Shown one piece after another: positions 11,334 through 23,049 of a stretch of DNA of 64,000 bases. Position numbers and translations under genes: made by a program. This DNA comes from Datura wrightii (taxonomy: Eukaryota; Streptophyta; Magnoliopsida; Solanales; Solanaceae). The notes below the pieces were generated by a model. That model saw only the letters and a program-made list of their open reading frames with translations. It searched no databases and was not told the origin of the DNA. How positions within the stretch are numbered: position 1 is the stretch's first letter; every line of letters begins with the position of its first letter. The stretch covers positions 7,360,501 through 7,424,500 of the forward strand of contig JASDFA010000008.1 in the NCBI GenBank assembly GCA_035772735.1, read 5' to 3'.

Positions 11334-12450
11334 ATGGCTCTTAGGAGAATGAACGGAAGGAGGAATGGGAATGATGAAGGCCACGGAGGTGGAAATGACC
11401 ATGGGCATCCCCAAGCCCCACCTATTCAGGAGCCCCAAGCACCGGAGCCAGCTGCCCATGTTGAGTTTTAGGCGGCTATTCAAATGTTGGTGTAGGCCTT
11501 GACCACTCAAGTCAACCAGCAGGCTATTGCGCAGGCCCATAGGATGGCAATGTAGCTGCCACTCAGCTTAGAGACTTTTTGAGGATGAACCCTCCTTAGT
11601 TCGCGGGATCAAAGATGGGAGTGATATATAAGTGTGTTGAATTTACCTCTTATCAGCTAAAAGAGGTCGCTCATATTTGGTACAAGCAATGGAAGGACAG
11701 CAACGCAGCGGGAGCGGGCCCTATCAGCTCGGATGAGTTTCACATGGCCTTTCTCGATAGGTTCTTCCCTCGGGAGATGAGGGAGTTGAAAGCAGCTAAG
11801 TTTTTGAACCTCAAGCAGGGAAAGATGATAGTGTTAGAGTATTCTCTTGAGTTCACTCGTTTGTCAAAGTACGCCCCAGAGTTAGTGATGGATCAAAGGG
11901 TGCGGGTGAGTCGATTTGTTCATTATGTGGCTGGTTATTTTGACAAGGATTGCAGGATTGCCATGCTTCACCAAGATATACACTTTTCTCGCATAGTGTT
12001 GTATGCCCAGTAGATGGAGGCGGCTCATGTGAGGGAGAGGAAGGTAAAGAGGGCTCGGATGGATAGTCGTGAGTTTTTGCATATGAGGTCCAGCGGTGGC
12101 CACCGTCCATAGTTTCAGCAGAGCTCGCTAGCCCCAACACCATTATCAGCTAGTGTTCCATCCAGGTTCAAGGGTGATCAGAGGAGCAGGGCTTCAGGGT
12201 CGAGAGATCAGAGGAGCACCCAGTTAGAGTATACCTCTCCAGCCTGCGGAAAGTGCAGCAAGAGTCATGCCGAGGAGTGCCTGCTCGGTTCAGATGTTTG
12301 CTATGGGTGTGGTAGATCTGGACACATACGGGGAGCGTTCCTATATTATAGACAGGGTGATGATAGGGGTCATGCACAGGACACCAGGATAGCAGCCGCT
12401 CCAGCCCGTTTCGCTCCGCAGGGGGCATCGACTAGTAGAGGTGGCAGGTA
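11334..12450 (+). pseudogene. R3 gag (Tekay-like), broken
   Basis: The start is the ATG at 11334; the same ATG context recurs in the R3 stub (33077) and R7 (38557). The product opens MALRRMNGRRNGNDEG, a basic N-terminus, and hits a stop at 11469. Further on, YQLKEVAHIWYKQWKD and EFTRLSKYAPELV are the retrotransposon gag core. About 85 bases present in R7 are missing near 11610. Two zinc-binding segments follow: CGKCSKSHAEEC and CYGCGRSGHIRGAF, in which the last ligand Cys is Phe. The protein would form the particle and bind the RNA. Several stops and the deletion make it non-functional. Confidence 0.87.
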
Positions 12451-13063
12451 GTGCCAAAACCAATTCTATGCCCTTGCCTCGCGCCAGGAGCAGGAGACTT
12501 CGCCAGATGTGGTTACTGGTATGTTGCGTGTCTTTCATATTGATGTTTATGCCTTGCTAGACCCGAGAGCTACCTTGTCTTTCGTGACTCCTTACATTGC
12601 TAGTAGCCTTGGAGTTAGCCCCGAGAACTTGTCAGGACTATTTTCAGTTTTGACCCCTGTTGGTGATTCAGTCGTCGATAGGCAAGTATATAGAGAATTC
12701 CCAGTCACTGAGTTGCATAGGGTTACCTCCGTAGACCTTGTAGAGTTAGCCATGACTGACTTTAATGTTATTCTTGGCATGGATTGGTTGTTTGCATGCT
12801 ATGCTTTGATTAATTTTAGGACCCATACAGTGGAATTTTGTTTTTCGGGTGAGTTAATTCTTGAAGTGAAGGGTTGTTCGGCGGTACCAGCAAGTCGATT
12901 TATTTCCTATCTAAAGGCCAGGAAGATGATCTCTAAGGGCTGGATGTATCATCTAGTTAGAGTTAAGGATGTTAAGTCCGAGACCCCAACTATCCAATCA
13001 GTTCTGGTGGTAGGTGATTATCCAGATGTTTTTCCTGATGATTTGCCAGGTGTTCCTCCTTAG
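12451..13063 (+). pseudogene. R3 aspartic protease and linker
   Basis: The open frame from 12509 encodes LLDPRATLSFVTPYIA, the Tekay-type protease active-site segment. The usual DPGAT/DPGST has become DPRAT, so the glycine next to the catalytic Asp is lost. It continues with VDLVELAMTDFNVILGMDWL, the second protease signature ending in ILGMDWL. The linker VFPDDLPGVPP is followed by a stop at 13063 just before RT. It would process Gag-Pol. The Gly-to-Arg change and the stop point to inactivity. Confidence 0.85.
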
Positions 13064-13897
13064 AGCGAAATCGACTTCGGCATTGATCTCTTACTCGATA
13101 TGCAATCTATCTCTATTCCTCCCTACATGATGGCTCCAGCCGAGCTAAAGGAATGGAAGGATCAATTAAAGGATATGTTGGATAAAGGCTTCATTAGACC
13201 GAGCCAATCTCCATGGGGTGCACCAATTCTCTTTGTTCAAAAGAAGGATGAATCCCATCGGATGTATCGGCAGTTGAATAAGGTCACTGTCAAGAATAGG
13301 TACCCCTTTCCCTGGATCGAAGATTTATTTGACCAGTTCCAGGTTTCTCGGTGTTTCTCGTAGATAGATCTAAGGACTGGATATCACTAGCTCATAGTTC
13401 GGGAGAGTGACATCCCAGAAACTGCTTTCAGAACTCAGTATGGCCACTACGAATTTGTTGTTATGTCTTCTAGACTAACCCATGCCCCTGCAACATTTAT
13501 GGACCTCATGAATAGGGTGTTCAAGTCATATTTGGATATGTTTTTGATTATGTTCATTGATGACATCCTTATATACTCTCGGAGCGAGGAGGAACATGGC
13601 GCTCACTTGAGAATAGTGCTTCAAACCCTTAAGGACCATAATTTGTATGCAAAGTTGATCAAATGTAAATTTTTGTTGGACTCAATGGCATTTCTAGGCC
13701 ATGTGGTATCAGGTAAGGGCATAAAAGTAGATTCTCAGAAAATCGAGGCGGTGAAGAATTGGCCTGGGCCGGTGAACCCTTTAGAAATACAGAGTTTCTT
13801 GGGTTTAGTTGGCTACTACCAGAGGTTTGTTGAGGGTTTCTCATCTATTGCGGCACCTTTGACTAAGTTGTCTCAGAAAAAGGTGAAGTTCCAATGA
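13064..13897 (+). pseudogene. R3 reverse transcriptase (Tekay-like), broken
   Basis: RT fingers begin around the SIPPYMMAPAELKE motif, with GFIRPSQSPWGAPILFVQKKD. The sequence then reads SHRMYRQLNKV where relatives have SLHMCIDYRQLNKV, so four residues including the CIDY block are lost. The palm segment has stops at about 13363 and 13389 around IDLRTGYH, the segment with the first catalytic Asp. The central catalytic motif FIDD is intact at 13553-13564, and thumb/connection motifs (FLGHVVSGKGIKVD, FLGLVGYYQRF) follow. A TGG-to-TGA change ends the frame at 13895. RT would copy the RNA in the particle. Confidence 0.88.
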
Positions 13898-14600
13898 TCA
13901 GATGCTTGTCAGAAAATCTTTCAAGAGTTGAAGACCCAATTCACTTAAACACCAATGTTGACCCTACCCGAGGGTACTAATGGCTTTGTAGTGTATTGTG
14001 ATGCTTCTAGAGTCGAACTGGGATGTGTGTTGGTGCAGCATGGAAAGGTAATAACATATGCTTCGAGACAACTGAAAGTTCATGAAAAGAATTATCCGAT
14101 CCATGATCTTGAGTTGGCCGCGGTGGTGTTAGCATTGAAGATATGGTGGCATTACTTGTATGGGGTCCACGTGTACATATTCACGGATCACAAGACCTTG
14201 CAATATGTGTTCACGCAGAAAGACCTAAATCTTCGGCAAAGGAGGTGGTTAGAGTTACTAAAGGACTATGACATGAGTGTCCTCTACCACCCGGTCAAGG
14301 CTAATGTGGTTGCGTATGCACTTGGTAGGCTCTCTATGGAAAGTGTGTCCGACGTGGATGAGGGAAAGAAGGAGTTGGTGAAGGATGCCCACCGGCTTGC
14401 AAGATTGGTAATCAGATTGGTCGACTCGACCGATGGCGGTGTTGTTGTGCAGAAAGGGTAAGAATCGTCCTTGGTGGTTGATGTCAAATCTAAGCAAGAT
14501 GAAGATCTGGTTTTGAGGAAGCTGAAGGAGGCATTGCAGAGTCAAAAGGTGGAGGTTTTCTCCCAAGGGGGAGATGGTGTGCTACGGTAATAGGGTTGAC
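13898..14600 (+). pseudogene. R3 RNase H and connection to integrase
   Basis: RNase H is recognised from VVYCDASRVELGCVL (first catalytic Asp present), YPIHDLELAAVVLALKIW (catalytic Glu), DHKTLQYVFTQKDLNL (third acidic residue) and ANVVAYALGRLS. In the last block the usual VADALSR Asp has become Tyr, removing a catalytic residue. A stop at 14459 follows a region that continues at lower conservation to the integrase. The domain would degrade the RNA strand of the RNA:DNA hybrid. Confidence 0.85.
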
Positions 14601-15420
14601 TGTGTGTTTCGGACGTCGATAATTTGAGGGTTCAGATATTGCATGAAGCATATGGTACCAGATATTCTGTCCACCCGAGATCCACAAAGATGTATCGGGA
14701 CTTGTGGGAAATCTATTAGTGGGATGGTATGAAGAAGGATATCACAGAGTTCGTAGCCAAATGTCCTAACTGTCAGCAAGTGAAGGTCGAGCATCATAGA
14801 CTGGGAGGTTTACTTCAGGATATTAGAATCCCCACATGGAAGTGGGAAGAGATTAATATGCATTTCATTACAAGACTACCTCGTACTCGCCGGCAGTACG
14901 ACTCCATTTGAGTGGTGGTCGACAAGTTAACCAAGGCGGCACACTTCTTACCAGTCAAAACCACGTATTCAGTGGATGATTATGCTAAATTGTATATTCA
15001 GGAGTTGGTTCGATTTCATGGAGTGCCCTAGTCTATTATTTCAGACCGAGGTACTTAGTTTACCTTCCAGTTCTGGTGTTCTTTCCAAAAGTGACTTGGG
15101 ACTCAAATTAAGCTCACCAAAGCTTTCCATCCTCAAATAGGAGGCCAGGCAGAGCAAACAATTCAGACCTTTGTGGACATATTGAGGGCATGTGTTATGG
15201 ATTTCATAGGTAGTTGGGATGATCATTTGCCCTTGATCGAGATTTCTTACAACAACAGCTATCACACTAGCATTCAGATGGCACCGTTCGAGGCTCTTTA
15301 TGGGTGAAGGTGTAGATCGCCCATCGGATGGTTTGAGGTTGGTGAGGCAATCATGGTAGGACCTGATTCGATTCACGAATCCATGGTAATGGTGCAGTTG
15401 ATAAGGGACCAATTGAAAAC
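14601..15420 (+). pseudogene. R3 integrase zinc-binding and catalytic core
   Basis: The HHCC segment contains HEAYGTRYSVHP and FVAKCPNCQQVK, with a stop in between at about 14717. The core has WKWEEINMHFITRLPRTRR, where the first catalytic Asp of INMDF has become His, then VVVDKLTKAAHF and SIISDRG with the second Asp. The Glu segment reads FHPQIGGQAEQTIQT. Stops fall at about 14909, 15028, 15056 and 15305; the first is TGG to TGA. The enzyme would join the cDNA to chromosomal DNA. The lost Asp and the stops rule out activity. Confidence 0.85.
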
Positions 15421-15895
15421 CGCTCAGAATCGTCAGAAATCGTATGCTGATATGAGGAGAAGGGATCTAGAGTTTGATTTGGGTGACTGGGTATTTTTAA
15501 AGGTATCCCCCATGAAGTGAGTCATGCGTTTCGGAAAGAAGGGGAAACTCAATCCCTGCTATATTGGTCCCTACCGGGTTGTGAGAACAGTTGGTAAGGT
15601 GGCACATGAGTTGGACTTTCCATCGGAGTTATCTACAGTTCATCCCGTCTTTCATGTATCATTTTTGAAAAAGTGTTTAGGTGATCCAGCCTTGGTCGTC
15701 CCGGTATACAATATTAGAGTAAAAGACAGCCTTAGTTATAAAGAAATTCTCGTTGAGATCTTTGATCATTTGATTGGGACAACAAAGAAGTAGCTTCAGT
15801 TAAAGTATTATGGAGAAATCAGCATGGTGAAGGAGCTACATGGGAAGCCGAAACGAATATGATGGCTAGGTAGCCACACCTATTCCTTAACATCT
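15421..15895 (+). pseudogene. R3 integrase C-terminus with chromodomain
   Basis: The segment starts with QKSYADMRRRDLEFDLGDWVF and MRFGKKGKLNPCYIGPYRV, the integrase C-terminal barrel, followed by HPVFHVSFLKKCLGDP. The chromodomain lies at the end, split by a one-base frame change near 15785: FDHLIGT in one frame, then VASVKVLWRNQHGEG and TWEAETNM in the next. PHLF-like sequence follows a TAG at about 15872. Chromodomains of this group are thought to steer insertion to methylated-histone chromatin, which fits the nested context. Confidence 0.86.
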
Positions 15896-16065
15896 CAGAT
15901 TCAGTTTGAGGTATCAATTTTTTTCCCTAAACCTCTATCAATTTTAATGTTCAGTTCATGCGTACAACTTTGCTTTATGATAAGGTATATGTGTGTGATG
16001 TTTGAACTCAGTTCAGCTATGCAGTCCTTTTCGGAGGTAGTCATTCGTCAGTTTTCAGCTCATTA
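15896..16065 (+). other. R3 3' untranslated stretch, polypurine tract lost
   Basis: About 170 bases between the chromodomain and the second LTR. No polypurine tract is seen next to the LTR. Homology to the LTR only begins at LTR base 72, so the tract and the LTR start went in one deletion. Confidence 0.65.
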
Positions 16066-16780
16066 ATGTAGGACGAGTCATTAGACGACTCGTGAGGAGA
16101 CCCCACGAGTCGTCAGGTGGTTCGTGGGAAGGCTGAAATGGGCTGAGGAGTTGAGGTCCTCACGGGTGTGGGAACAACTCGTGGTCAACTACCATGGGTC
16201 GTCAGGTCAATCTTGGGATGAGGTTGAGGATTAAATAGGAGGTCTGATCAGTGTACCTAACGGATGGGACCCCACGAGTCGTGGTCAGTCCGAATGACTC
16301 GTGAGATGGGTCTTGAGCAATCCTATGGAATTTTAATTAAGGATGAGGAAGTTAAATTGACGGGTGACATGATGAGTCGTTGCCCGTCCTGAAGAGTCGT
16401 CAGTTCACCCGTTAGGGTCACCTGGTAGTTATTTTCTGCGAATTAGTAAGGGCCTTCTCATAATTCCCTAAACTCCTAAGGCCTAAACTATGTCTTTTTA
16501 AGGTGGGAATAGGGTCTTTTAAGGGGGATTAGTCCATGCTAAGCCTCATTTATGCATGCAAGAGTTAGAGAGGGGAGTAGAAGGTGATTCAAGTGTTCTT
16601 CCTCAAAATTCTCCAAATATCCATCTTGGGATTTCATGGAGAAATTAAGAACCAAGTAATCCCAGGTATATAGGGTTTAGAATGGGTGAATCCTTCCACA
16701 CCCATGCCCAAATTTCAATTTAAATCATGAATTTTCCCTATTCAAGTTCTATGGGGTTTTACCCCAAATGCATGAATTTC

Positions 16781-16785
16781 ACACC
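16781..16785. repeat. Target site duplication ATGAA of R5 (mate ATAAA, 31485-31489)
   Basis: The left copy is ATGAA and the right copy ATAAA, one mismatch. The uninterrupted LTR reads GCATGAAAATGTG at this point (33479), which supports the assignment. Confidence 0.7.
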
Positions 16786-17445
16786 CGAAAACTGGGTTAG
16801 GGCGCAACTGGCACTCGATTCATGATTGATCGAGAAACCGACTATATGACATTTGTAACTGTAACACTTAGGCCATCCAGGCCACCTTTCACAATCAACT
16901 GAACAATAAACTGGACCCATAAGGTCTCAATAATACGGGGTAAACAATCGAAATGCAACCAAGGCAATTAGTGTTCTAACCAAGCAACAATAAGCCGATG
17001 ACACCACAAACTAAATAACACTGTACACACTAAGTCCACAAAGCCACTAAAGAGTAAACTAACTGATGGTCGGAACACGGCTCCGACCTACCCATACCTG
17101 CATCTCAAAACTCAGGCATAAATAACTAAGCCCTAGCTCCAGGAAGAAAGGAGCATACCAACCATCTGTTGATCTCACGAACTGCTACTCAACTGGCCAT
17201 CCTGACCTCCACTTGCACGTGCGGCATGAACACAGGTCCCCAAGCAAGGGGACGTCAGTACGAATGAATGTACTGGTTTGTAAGGCGGAAATTGTAACCA
17301 TGAGATAACAATCCTGGAATCCTGGAAACTGAAACCTGATAATAACTCTATAAAGAGATGAAGATGCAATTAAGAATGCACAAGAAAGAAACTATAATTG
17401 TAATGTCACCGACCAGCCAACCGTAAATCCATATATAAAATTCAT

Positions 17446-17679
17446 CCAGCGGGTGTACCACACCAGGGTAAAATAAAATTATCTCCAGCCGATGTACCAC
17501 ACCGGGGTAAAATAAAAAGATCTCCAGCCGGTGTACCACACCGAGGTAAAATAAAAATATCTCCAGCCGATATACCACACCGGGGTAAAATAAAAATATC
17601 TCCAGCCGATGTACCACACCGGGGTAAAATAAAAAGACCTCCAGCCGGTGTGCCACACCAGGGTGAAATAAAAATAAAT
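17446..17679. repeat. Minisatellite, 39-bp unit, six copies
   Basis: Successive CCAGC starts fall at 17446, 17485, 17524, 17563, 17602 and 17641, an exact 39-base period. Each unit contains CCGATGTACCACACCGG and GGTAAAATAAAAA. As 39 is 13 codons, two minus-strand frames stay open through it and look like a 13-residue protein repeat, but there is no other sign of coding. It lies within R5. Confidence 0.9.
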
Positions 17680-19078
17680 CTTAAACACCATCATAAATGG
17701 AGCTGACAGAGCTCATACAAATTATCTGAATACTGGAAACCATAAAATATGCTGATCAGTAACTATAACATATGTAGGATCTTACAACGATCCCTAATAC
17801 TACAATTATTCCATACACATATAGGTCTTTCATTTAGCATTTAAATACATACATATGCTGTGAATGAATTCTAGGGAATTTCCTAGAACTGGAATATCAT
17901 AAAGACATGTGTAGACTCACATTCATGATTTTAAACATCTCCTAGCAATTCTAACACGAGGAGCGGAGAGGAATCACTCAACCTAACATTTTCTTTTAAC
18001 AATCTTAGCATTCATTTCGTGCTTATACTCGTTTGACTTTCATACTTTCATATCAAGAATTGTGACCATACATCATTGATTGCACATCATATCACATCTC
18101 GAGGTAACTTATGAACATGAAGACATAACTTGTGTATCTCAAACCTGTAGCTCTTTAATATTCAAATTCTAGGCAACTGTCTAGGGGATGCCTTAAAATA
18201 AATAAAGACTTATAGCCGTTCTTCAGATAGCGTAGGAAAAGCTCATGTGAAACATTGCAATATATGTGGATCTTAGAAAATCTTAGAAGCATTATAAACA
18301 GTTTAGAAACTTCCAAGAAAAATAAAATTCTTTAAAACTTGAAAAAGTTAATCCAACTCTTAGAACAAATAATCAAAGATAATTGTTTAAAAGTACAATG
18401 AAGAACTTATCTTTAACTTGAGTCACCATCTCAAAATATTCGATTCTAATTATTTCTTAAGGAGTTAACACTTTACTGGCCTTTCATTACCTTAACACAA
18501 CTGAACATAAAAAACTTTATTTATACCTCTTTTGCTAAACGTCTTTAGAACAGGGTAAATCTTGCTAGCTATTTGCCAAATTCATTAACAATCGTAACAC
18601 TTATCATCAAATTTAACAACCTTTAGCTCTATTTTTTGTATTCATCTTAAATTCTTTTCCAATCAAGATTCGTCATTCGTTACCTAATTATTTACTCTCA
18701 TGTTCACTATTCGAACAATTCTTGTACGCACTTACCTTCTTACCTAATTGCCAATCTTGTCTCTTAAACTGGTCTTGCTCATATTTTAACGTCGCTCAAA
18801 GGTTCTTGAAATCAACTATGGACAGAAGGCATATACCTCACATATTACCTTAAGAGGTCTAACATTTACTCTTATCTCTCCTTTGCTACTAGCGCCTCAA
18901 CTTTTACACTTAGGTTAATTTCCTTGCACATCAACAACTTTCAAAGAACGTGCGACGTGTCTACTTAAAGCCTTAAGCAATTCTCAGGAGGTCTAGATAA
19001 CTCAAGAGCTCTAATAAATATATAGCGACTTTCTAAAGGCAATCCTTGCCGCTTTAGCGCGTAATTTGAATGTAAGAA

Positions 19079-19107
19079 TATATATACATATATATATATA
19101 TATATTA
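19079..19107. repeat. TA-rich microsatellite
   Basis: An interrupted TA dinucleotide run inside R5. Confidence 0.85.
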
Positions 19108-19560
19108 TGATTTTCGTCTAACATGTTAACATCAAGATATTGTGAATAACCTGCCAATAAAGATGGTCCCGTAGAAATATCAGTAGTTTACCCACTCGGG
19201 TTCTATCTTCCAAGTTTAACGTATTGGTTAATTAAGAAACGTATTAATTAGTCTCTTAGATTAAGGAAGAGGGATAGGGGAATCACCCCATGGACCTAAG
19301 TACCTTAAAACACGAATATGAGAGGGTAGGTAACTGTCATAAGAAAATTCCATTTCGTTACACTCGTTAGCCCTTATTGAGTTAAAACCCGGTTTCAATT
19401 ATTAGGTTTGTCTACGCGTCGTCGTCTTGCCATGCTTACCAAATTTCTTAGCAACCATAATGTGAAACAACTTTTACACCACAAATACATAACATAATGT
19501 AAAGGACCATCTCACAGTTCCCACGCGACTTCAGACTCAATTTACAACTATGACCATAAT

Positions 19561-19565
19561 AGAAG
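19561..19565. repeat. Target site duplication AGAAG of R6 (mate 30019-30023)
   Basis: AGAAG abuts both outer ends of R6 with a perfect match, which makes R6 a complete, unrearranged insertion. Confidence 0.92.
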
Positions 19566-20958
19566 TGTCACACCCCGCCTTGGGGGTTATGACTGGCACC
19601 TAGTGCCCTACTAGGACCTGAACTGCTAGACTACTGAGCCTAAGCACATCTGGTGCCTGGCTGGCTCTAACTCAGATTCAAGGAAACAACGGGCTATATA
19701 ACGACTTTAAATACAGCCTCCGGCCGACTAGGCCTATAGCCACCTGTACCTGTAATAGCAGCTAACCAGAAACACACTCGTAACAAGAAACCTATGCGGG
19801 CTGACAAGGCCACCATGCTGTCTAGTTACTGTAACTCAACAAAGAAGTACTGGAAAGCTACGTGACCGGCGAGGTCACCACTACTGTCAACAGAGGCCAC
19901 ACACGGCCAACATAAACTGAAATGCTAAATAGCTATAACAAACTGCACGGCCTCACACGACCGACTCAACTGACCACAGGGAAATATATACAATCTGCAA
20001 GCCTCTAGGAATACTGACAAGATGGTCGGGACAGGGCCCCGACCTACCCGTGCTGTACAACAAAAGGAAATGATGTAAACCTCTGAAATATCAAGCTCCG
20101 GATGATAGGAGCTGATGACTCTACGCTGGCTAGGATCACGAGGGATCGCCTCCTCATCTATGAGTACCTGCAAGCAAGTAATGTAGCGCCCCACTAGGCG
20201 TCAGTACCACTGGTACTGAGTATGTAAAACAACAACTGAAGAATATCTGAAAGTAACAACACAACTGATGGAATTGAAATAGAAAGGAATAGACTAAACT
20301 GATTGAAAACGTAAAGCTAAGCCTACTCTTAACCATGCTGGAAGGAGTAGGAGTCATACTTGGAGATGTACGCTTTACTGTCGATCTACTCGTATCTAGT
20401 ATAGCATGGCATAACACAAAATAACATAGCATAGCACACACAAACCTTACCCGGCCCCCATAAGCCGGGAGGTACAATCAACACGCAATCTATACCCCTA
20501 CCCCGACCATCCCATCTCCTATAATAACTATAAGCATCATGCCGATCCCCTGGGTATGCACTTGGGCTCGCTGAGCCCCTGACTATAACTGTACCTGAGT
20601 CTGGAGGACTCCTGAATCAACACCCCGGGCGTACCCGCTCGACGGGGGTGTATAAGGGCCGACCAAGGCACAATATGGGGAAAACCGGCATCCCATCTTC
20701 GTCCCCTGTGGGACGGCATGCCACTCCGTAGAGCAACGTATCCTCGCCCTCTGGCGGACGAGTCGATACAGCTATTAACCCTGGGGCGGTCATGAATGCT
20801 AGGCAATCCAACCCCAAGACAATACAGTGGTCTCAACTAGTAATACTATCTATATATACCACATGCTGAAGCTAGTGATGATAATGTATCTGTACATGCT
20901 ATATGCTGAACTAGCGATAGTGGTATGTATGTATTTAATATATGCTGAGACTGACAAT

Positions 20959-20959
<1 letters not shown>

Positions 20960-21027
<68 letters not shown>
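20960..21027. repeat. TA microsatellite, about 33 units
   Basis: A pure TA run in the R6 3' LTR. The same site in the 5' LTR has only about 10 units (28837-28856), so the tract changed length after insertion. The open frames of alternating Ile and Tyr over it are artefacts. Confidence 0.95.
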
Positions 21028-21031
<4 letters not shown>

Positions 21032-21953
21032 TTGTCATATTGTGTTGAGTCTAATGTTGAACAAGATATGGTTTTTCTGCTGGAAATCATGCTGTATAAC
21101 TGAGTTTCTATAGTAACATGATCTACTATTTCTAACATGCTTTCTAAACTTCTTTTTAATCTACCATTCTACTTCTGAGATACCTTAGAGATACTTATAT
21201 TGCTTTACTAAGTTTCAACTGAATACAATAATATCCTAACATGCTTTACTAATTCACATACTGGGCATGTTGTACAGTTCCTAACACCTTGTATTAGAAT
21301 TTATATCCTGCTAGCAAGTTTCACGCTATACATAACATGATGCTTCCAATATCGTACCAACATTCATAATAAACTTAATGCACGACTTCTGAACATTCTA
21401 TTGGCCTTTAAACTATTTTACTATGCCAAGACTACTAATTTGCCGAGGAAACTAGCTTTACATACCTTCACTACTGATTTCCTGACTAACTGGCGTAGCT
21501 TGGTAAGTATTCAAGCTATTTCTCCCAACTGCATTCATATATATGTCAATCAGTACTAAATACAACTTTATTCTGAAGGACGACATCACTTTCAATATAA
21601 TTATAGCCTAAACTTAGGCTTATCGAAAGACGGTCAAAAACTCTCTATTTTCCAGAAGTCCAGAAGGGAGAAGTATTCACTTCAAAGCTAGGAACACATA
21701 GACACCAGTTTGGAGCAATTCCACTTACCTTAGTCCGGTAGCCCGACGATTTGTCGGCCGAATTTCACGAAACTAAATTCGTAGGAATTCTCCCTGCTAC
21801 TAAATACCTCGGTGCCTGAGGTTAATTTGAGTTTAGACTACGTTTGACAACATAATCGAACGATAATATATTACCTCTCTTCGCCTCACTCTGTTTCTCT
21901 GCGTTTTCTGGAAATTAAATAAGAAATATGACCTTACAATCCGAAGTGGGGGC

Positions 21954-21961
21954 TTTATATA
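21954..21961 (-). promoter_or_regulatory. TATA box of R6 3' LTR
   Basis: The minus strand reads AAGTATATAAAGCC, some 20 bases downstream of the GC-rich cassette. The R6 5' LTR has TATATTAAG at the same place (29784-29791). Confidence 0.7.
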
Positions 21962-21980
21962 CTTGGACCTGGACAAGCCC

Positions 21981-22070
21981 AATGTGTCACGGAGCCAACG
22001 TGGAGGCTCCACCTCCGTGACACATTGCCATCGCGGAGGCGCTCTGGCTCGGCTCCTTCCGTGATGGTTC
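21981..22070 (-). promoter_or_regulatory. GC-rich inverted-repeat cassette in R6 3' LTR
   Basis: The arms GTGTCACGGAG and CTCCGTGACAC are perfect complements of 11 bases around a CCAACGTGGAGG-type centre. The second copy in the 5' LTR is at 29811-29898. It lies directly upstream of the TATA box on the element strand. Confidence 0.75.
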
Positions 22071-22185
22071 GACAGGCTATCCGTCCGATCCTTTTCCGGG
22101 CCTTTCTCTAGCACGTATGGCTTTCAAATATGTTCAAATATGCAAATAGGCCATCTAGGTGTTGTAAATCTTACAGGGTATAACA

Positions 22186-22199
22186 TTCTCCCCCCCTTA
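22186..22199 (-). other. R6 polypurine tract
   Basis: The minus strand reads AAGGGGGGGAGAA, ending at the first base of the 3' LTR. It is the expected primer for plus-strand DNA. Confidence 0.85.
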
Positions 22200-22455
22200 A
22201 GAACATTCATCCTCGAATGTAAACTTCTATGTAGAGGTCCTTTCAACTTACTCAACTTGTTTTAAGACAATTTCGGTAGAGTTTCCCCTGTAATATGGAC
22301 TATCCCGAAAAACTGAAACGCAGAAAAGTCCAATACAGGTACTACACACAATACTTTAAGATTGACTGGATAGCTAAACATCAATCTTTCTCATTTATAC
22401 ATACATAACCATAAGATACTGCACAAATAATAATGCAGACATACCTGTCGCCTGA
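22200..22455 (-). other. R6 3' untranslated region
   Basis: About 255 bases between the chromodomain stop and the polypurine tract. No feature is seen in it. Confidence 0.7.
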
Positions 22456-23049
22456 CTAGGCCTGGAATAAGTGAGGATATCTAGTTTTCATATCTTCCTC
22501 AGCCTCCCATGTCATCTCCTCTCGGTTTCTATTATGCCACAATACCTTGACAGACACAATATCCTTAGTTCTCAATCTACGAATCTGTCTGTCTAGGATA
22601 GCTACTGAAACCTCTTCATAGGCCAGCTTTCCTGTAACCTGGATATCTTGGACTGGGACTGCTCTGGATGGGTCTCCTAAACATTTCCTCAGCATAGACA
22701 CGTGAAAGACTGAATGAACGAATTCTAGCTCTGGAGGCAAGTTCAACTCATATGCCACTTGGCCAATTCTTCGGCGAATCTGATAAGGCCCAACAAACCT
22801 CGGGCTGAGCTTACCTTTCTTGCCGAATCTCATCACCCCTTTCATCGGGGGCACTTTCAAAAATACCCAATCATTTACATCGAATTCCAAGTCTCTGCGC
22901 TGCACATCTGCATATGATTTCTGGTGGCTCTGTGCAGTCAGTAAGCGTTCTCGGATAAGCTTTACCTTTTCCTCTGACTGCTGAACAATGTCTGGCCCAA
23001 CTAATGCTGATTCTCCTATTTCAAACCAACCAATCGGCGATCTGCTTTT
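22456..23049 (-). pseudogene. R6 integrase C-terminus with chromodomain
   Basis: The 150-codon frame ending at the TAG at 22456 is unbroken and carries RRDLEFDVNDWVFLKV, GKLSPRFVGPYQIRRRIG, HSVFHVSMLRKCLGDPSR, then the chromodomain AILDRQIRRLRTKDIVSVKV with LWHNRN, TWEAEEDM and terminal PHLFQA. The aromatic residues expected of a chromodomain are partly replaced, as is usual for plant chromoviruses. A stop at about 23050 separates it from the catalytic core. It would direct the integration complex to heterochromatin. Confidence 0.9.

Larger units (their letters stand above)
19566..22185 (-). repeat. R6 3' LTR (2620 bp)
   Basis: On the plus strand it begins TGTCACACCCCGCC and ends GGTATAACA; on the element strand it begins TGTTATACCC. 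It contains a long TA run (20960-21027), an intact TATATAAA box (21954-21961, minus) and one GC-rich cassette just upstream of it (21981-22070). Confidence 0.95.

Noticed and set aside
11853..12143. Pro/Ser-rich minus-strand frames over R3 gag
   Set aside because: They are antisense to the gag core and zinc-knuckle region.
17446..17679. CRISPR-like direct repeats
   Set aside because: The units are contiguous with no unique spacers, and the context is a plant retroelement.
17348..17694. Minus-strand frames with a 13-residue repeat (FLFYPGVV-like)
   Set aside because: They are produced by the 39-base minisatellite having a length divisible by three; both overlapping frames are open, with no homology or start context.
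20827..21138. Open frames of alternating Ile and Tyr
   Set aside because: They lie on the TA microsatellite.
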